Assembly: GCA_015068565.1 (NCBI GenBank)
Contig: SVKG01000005.1
Location: 1-32,514, forward strand
Origin: Oscillospiraceae bacterium
Lineage (GTDB): Bacteria; Bacillota; Clostridia; UMGS1810
Length of the DNA stretch: 32,514 bases
Direction: 5' to 3'
Made by a program: the position numbers and the translations under genes. Numbering within the stretch: position 1 is the first letter of the stretch; every line of letters begins with the position of its first letter. The notes under the pieces are model-generated. The model made no database searches, was not told the origin of the DNA, and worked only from the letters and a program-made list of their open reading frames with translations. This document shows positions 29,066 to 32,514 of this stretch, piece after piece.

Positions 29066-29108
29066 AAAATGTAAAATATTTTAAAATATTTTTGTGGGGT
29101 GTTTTAAA

Positions 29109-29351
29109 ATGGATGTAAAAGATGCGGTAGTAAAAAGATTTAATGAATTGTGTGCAAGAAAAAACATTAGAATAAATGAACTTGCAAACATATCCGGAGT
29201 GACGCCATCAACAGCATACAGTATGATGGATAAATCACGCCGAGATGTTTCAATAAAAACAATCAAGAAGTTTTGTGATGGCTTGGAGATAACGTTGGGA
29301 GAATTTTTTTCAACGGAGGATTTTGATAATCTTGACCAGGAGATAAGATAG
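29109..29351 (+). CDS. XRE (Cro/CI)-family HTH regulator
   Basis: MDVKDAVVKRFNELCARKNIRINELANISGVTPSTAYSMMDKSRRDVSIKTIKKFCDGLEITLGEFFS; start trimmed to ATG 29109. Confidence 0.92.
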   Translation: MDVKDAVVKRFNELCARKNIRINELANISGVTPSTAYSMMDKSRRDVSIKTIKKFCDGLEITLGEFFSTEDFDNLDQEIR

Positions 29352-29395
29352 TGCTGCCATCAAAAGCGAGAGAAAAAGCGGCAATAAAAAACAAG

Positions 29396-29423
29396 AAGGC
29401 AGAAACGGATACGTTTCTGCCTT
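29396..29423. terminator. terminator between HTH gene and rnc (convergent)
   Basis: AAGGCAGAAACG-GATA-CGTTTCTGCCTT perfect 12-bp stem; on the minus strand followed by CTTGTTTTTT. Confidence 0.88.
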
Positions 29424-29449
29424 TAAAAAAATTTTAATACAATTTACAT

Positions 29450-30136
29450 TTATCGGTTAAGTTTTTTAAGCATCAGCATAGCGGCTTGTTGCTCGGCTTT
29501 TTTCTTGCCAAGGCCCTGTGCTGTAACCTCCTGTTTGCCGTTGTAGTTAATTGCCACGGTGAACACCTTCTCATGTTCGGGGCCGTCCTCGCGTATAACA
29601 ACATAGTTTAACTTGTCCCCGTGGGAGGTCGCATATTCGTGGAGTCTGCTTTTGTAGTCGGGATTGTTGTCACTGTTTTTGACTGCATTTTTAATAGAAT
29701 CTTCAAGGTGATAAAGAATAAACCGCTGGGCTGTATCAAAGTCAGAGTCCAGATACACCGCGGCAAACACCGCTTCTGTAACATCGGAAAGTATTGACGG
29801 CTTGTTTTTGCCGCCCGACATTTCCTCGCCTTTTGACATAAAAATATACTCTCCCAGGCCAATCTTTTCGGCTATGGCGAACAAACCCGCTTCGCAAACT
29901 ACAACAGCCCTGATTTTGCTCATTTTACCCTCGTCAATCAGCGGATAATTTTTATAAAGATAATCCGATGATACCGCTTCTAAAATGGCATCTCCCAAAA
30001 ATTCGAGTCTGTCGTAACTTTCTTTTGATTTGCCGTGCGATTCGTTAAGGAAAGAACGGTGTGTAAGCGCCGTTGTAAGTAACTTGCGATCTTTAAATGT
30101 ATATCGTATTTTTCTTTCCAGTTCGTTTAAGTTCAT
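29450..30136 (-). CDS. rnc: ribonuclease III
   Basis: YDRLEFLGDAILEAVSSDYLY signature, C-terminal dsRBD (DYKSRLHEYATSHGDKLNYVVI...GLGKKKAEQQAAMLMLKKL). Confidence 0.97.
   Translation of the reverse strand: MNLNELERKIRYTFKDRKLLTTALTHRSFLNESHGKSKESYDRLEFLGDAILEAVSSDYLYKNYPLIDEGKMSKIRAVVVCEAGLFAIAEKIGLGEYIFMSKGEEMSGGKNKPSILSDVTEAVFAAVYLDSDFDTAQRFILYHLEDSIKNAVKNSDNNPDYKSRLHEYATSHGDKLNYVVIREDGPEHEKVFTVAINYNGKQEVTAQGLGKKKAEQQAAMLMLKKLNR
29454..29497. repeat. direct repeat copy 2: resident rnc 3' end
   Basis: 44-bp alignment to 27851-27894 with three mismatches, 36 bp identical. Confidence 0.95.
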
Positions 30137-30167
30137 AATACCACCTTTAAATCAAATAAAATAATAA

Positions 30168-30188
30168 CCCCCGGGCAAACCACGGGGG
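30168..30188 (-). terminator. hairpin between acpP and rnc
   Basis: CCCCCG-GGCAAACCA-CGGGGG; on the minus strand followed by TTATTATTTTATTT. Confidence 0.7.
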
Positions 30189-30197
30189 CTGAATTTA

Positions 30198-30428
30198 TCA
30201 GTTAGAGTGCGATTCGATGTATTCAACAGCATCTCCTACGGTAGAAATCTTGTCTATGTCCTCTTCGGGGATACTGATTTCAAATTCTTCTTCCATGGCG
30301 ATCATAAGTTCCACAAGATCAAGAGAATCGGCACCAAGACCGTCTATAAAAGAAGTATCAAGTGTTATCTCATCAGCGTCAACATTGATCTGTTCTGTGA
30401 TAATGCTCTTTAATTTTTCAAATATCAT
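30198..30428 (-). CDS. acpP: acyl carrier protein
   Basis: [34 protein letters not shown] with DSL phosphopantetheine site. Confidence 0.98.
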   Translation of the reverse strand: MIFEKLKSIITEQINVDADEITLDTSFIDGLGADSLDLVELMIAMEEEFEISIPEEDIDKISTVGDAVEYIESHSN

Positions 30429-30498
30429 ATACGGGCCTCCTTTTGCACAAAACGATAACTTATTTCAAGATAGAGTATATAATAAAAAGCAAATCTTG

Positions 30499-31782
30499 TC
30501 AATATTTATTATTGCTGTTTCGTTTCCGCGATTTTTTGCGTTTGGAAAACTCTTTGAAAGTCAACCAGACAAACAGAGTCACCATTAAGATGACGGGTAT
30601 GTAGAAAAACGGTGAAGTAAATATTGCAACAATAAACAATCTCACGGTTTTACCGGGAGAACGCTTAACGGAGTTGTATGCAATAAGGTCAACACTTCCG
30701 GCTTCTTCGCCGTTGTAGGAGACACTCAGTTTGCCGAGGGGCTGGTTGATTTCGATAGGCGCTTTGATGGTGTCGCTTTTCGACTTCATTTTGTAAATTT
30801 TCGACTCGTCGTAGTCCACCGGTAACCGAACGGAAAGTTCGTCTGCGGTTTTTAAAAGAACGTGGTCAGTTTTGCCGTTTGGCACAAGGACCTCTTCAAT
30901 AATCTCACCTTTTTCGGATATTGTAACGCTTACAAATCCGTCTGCGGTGTACTGACGCAATGTCTGTATGTCGTTGTGTGCCTGGGTAGAACCTTCCGCG
31001 CCGGATACGACGGCAATAAAATTGCCCATGCTGTTTTCGAATGCAACGGAGATTCCGTAGCCCTGCTCTTTCATATTGGCGGTTTTAAGCCCGTAAACCC
31101 GTTTGGAATAAAAATCAACAGACCGCGCTCTGCCCACAAATAAGTTGGTGTTTGACAGATACCTTGTTTCTCTGTATTTGTTGGTGGGCGCAATTTCCAC
31201 CATATCTTTTTTAACGATTTCCGCAAAGGCAGTGTTTTTCATGGCGTATACAGAAATCTTTGCAATGTCTGAAAGGGTGGAGTACTGGTTCTCGTCAAAG
31301 TACCCTCCCGCATTTGTAAATACCGTGTCAGTTGCACCGGCTTGAAGTGCAATCTCGTTCATGGCGTTTATGAACTTTCCGTAATCACCAAAGGTGTATC
31401 CGGCAAGTAATTCCGCGGCCTCGGCTGCATCGTATAAAAGCATCCCGTGGAGGAGGTCACCTGCACTTAGTTCCTCGTTTGCCAGAATACCCATATTACC
31501 GAAAGAAAAATCACAGGCGGCAATAGTTTCCGGAGATGCCGCAATAACTTCACTTAAATCCTTGCAGTTTTCAAGAACAACAAGGGCAGATACAATTTTG
31601 GTAAAACCTGAGGGCTGGATTTTTGCATTACTGTTTTTTTCGTAAAGTACCATGGAATTTTGCATATCAATCAAAATTCCGTTGGTTGATTTTATTTCGG
31701 GAGCCTCGGCAGAGGCAACTAAGGAAGAAAAGATAACGATAATTATAAAAGCAGACAAAATCTGCATAAATGTTTTTTTCAT
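30499..31782 (-). CDS. D-alanyl-D-alanine carboxypeptidase (DacF/S11)-family homologue, catalytic motifs substituted
   Basis: Signal peptide, S11-like fold motifs (GILIDMQNSMVLYEKNSNAKIQPSGFTKIVSALVVLE; LLHGMLLYDAAEAAELLA; VYGLKTANMKEQGYGISVAFEN), C-terminal TM and basic tail. Confidence 0.85.
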   Translation of the reverse strand: MKKTFMQILSAFIIIVIFSSLVASAEAPEIKSTNGILIDMQNSMVLYEKNSNAKIQPSGFTKIVSALVVLENCKDLSEVIAASPETIAACDFSFGNMGILANEELSAGDLLHGMLLYDAAEAAELLAGYTFGDYGKFINAMNEIALQAGATDTVFTNAGGYFDENQYSTLSDIAKISVYAMKNTAFAEIVKKDMVEIAPTNKYRETRYLSNTNLFVGRARSVDFYSKRVYGLKTANMKEQGYGISVAFENSMGNFIAVVSGAEGSTQAHNDIQTLRQYTADGFVSVTISEKGEIIEEVLVPNGKTDHVLLKTADELSVRLPVDYDESKIYKMKSKSDTIKAPIEINQPLGKLSVSYNGEEAGSVDLIAYNSVKRSPGKTVRLFIVAIFTSPFFYIPVILMVTLFVWLTFKEFSKRKKSRKRNSNNKY

Positions 31783-31876
31783 CAGATGTATTCCTTTCGT
31801 GGGATATACTACGGTATAATTTTATCATAAACAGCAACCGCTGACAATACCAAAAATAAAAAACCTGCCAAGACAA

Positions 31877-31906
31877 TTGACGAACACAAACTGTTTGTGA
31901 TAATAT
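31877..31906 (+). promoter_or_regulatory. promoter with embedded inverted repeat upstream of pyridoxamine kinase
   Basis: TTGACG (31877-31882) and GATAAT/TAATAT; CACAAAC-T-GTTTGTG (31885-31899) fills the spacer. Confidence 0.6.
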
Positions 31907-31939
31907 AAAAACATGAAAATTGTTTTGGAGGACAAAGAA

Positions 31940-32514
31940 TTGTCAGAACTCATAAAAGTTGCGGCTATAAATGATATATCAGGTTCCAGCAGATGTTCGA
32001 TTACCGTTGCACTGCCTATTTTGAGTGCGTTCGGATTGCAGTGCTGTGTGTTGCCTACTGCTGTTTTGTCAAACCATACGGGGTACGAAAAGTACTTTTT
32101 TGACGATTATACAGATAAGATGGATAACTTCACCGATAAGTGGAAAGAACAGGGGTTGAAGTTCGGATGTATATACAGCGGATTTTTAGGTTCGCGGGAG
32201 CAGATTGATATTACGCGCCGTTTTTTTGATACGTTCCGTGATGATACCACCAAAATACTTGTAGACCCTGTAATGGGAGACGACGGTGAGATATACCTTA
32301 CATATACGCCTGAACTTTGCGAAGAGATGAAGGAACTTGTATGCTGCGCAGACGTTGTAACCCCAAATGTTACGGAGGCTTGTATTTTAAGCGGAATTAA
32401 ATACACAGGCGAGGAGGTAACCCCGGCACAGGCACAACAGATGGCGGATAAAATATACTCTCTTGGCGCAAAAAATATTATAATAACCGGCGTCAAGAGA
32501 GGAGGAAAAAGCGG
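31940..32514 (+). CDS. pyridoxamine/pyridoxal kinase (ThiD/PdxK-like), 3'-truncated by window edge, TTG start
   Basis: Translated manually: LSELIKVAAINDISGSSRCSITVALPILSAFGLQCCVLPTAVLSNHTGYE...ILVDPVMGDDGEIYLTYTPELCEEMKELVCCADVVTPNVTEACILSG... . Frame open to window end, so absent from the ORF track. Confidence 0.9.
   Translation, partial: MSELIKVAAINDISGSSRCSITVALPILSAFGLQCCVLPTAVLSNHTGYEKYFFDDYTDKMDNFTDKWKEQGLKFGCIYSGFLGSREQIDITRRFFDTFRDDTTKILVDPVMGDDGEIYLTYTPELCEEMKELVCCADVVTPNVTEACILSGIKYTGEEVTPAQAQQMADKIYSLGAKNIIITGVKRGGKS

Larger units (their letters stand above)
27895..29453. mobile_element. ~1.6-kb islet inserted at the 3' end of rnc (putative)
   Basis: Flanked by direct repeats of the rnc 3' end; contains an XRE regulator and two membrane-protein genes; no integrase or transposase seen. 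Confidence 0.65.

Noticed and set aside
1-32514. CRISPR arrays, tRNA/rRNA genes, transposases, BGC or toxin-antitoxin modules
   Set aside because: Looked for regularly spaced repeats, tRNA-like cloverleaf/TψC sequences and transposase/integrase motifs; none seen. The Cas4-like Cys protein has no CRISPR context.

Overview
The window is chromosomal DNA from a Clostridia-type Firmicute. The assignment rests on GSIII, IreB, DUF881/Sbp, Spo0A-C, NfnAB and strong AGGAGG-type ribosome-binding sites. From left to right it contains: (i) a division/cell-wall cluster (murF partial, mraY, ftsW, murG, murA, ftsQ, DUF881, sbp, ftsZ) followed by nrdR, dusB, rpsO and pnp; (ii) a DUF5711-like protein, CvpA, CorA and IreB; (iii) a minus-strand block with a GIY-YIG protein, nagA, an amidohydrolase, a Cas4/AddB-like Cys-cluster protein, nfnB/nfnA, a 70-aa protein and a polysaccharide deacetylase; (iv) an orphan Spo0A effector-domain protein, a VOC protein, glnN (GSIII) and a Na/Pi cotransporter; (v) a ~1.6-kb islet flanked by copies of the 3' end of rnc; (vi) rnc, acpP, a DacF-like protein lacking all three catalytic motifs, and a truncated pyridoxamine kinase. 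The observations I rate highest are: the 1.6-kb islet (XRE regulator plus two membrane proteins) bounded by 36-bp identical direct repeats of the rnc 3' end, which looks like 3'-end-restoring site-specific integration but has no integrase; the DD-carboxypeptidase homologue in which SxxK, SxN and KTG are GxxK, DxA and KTA; and the receiver-less Spo0A-C protein divergent from a polysaccharide deacetylase with 0A-box-like motifs between them. All of this was read by eye. No database searches or folding calculations were run.
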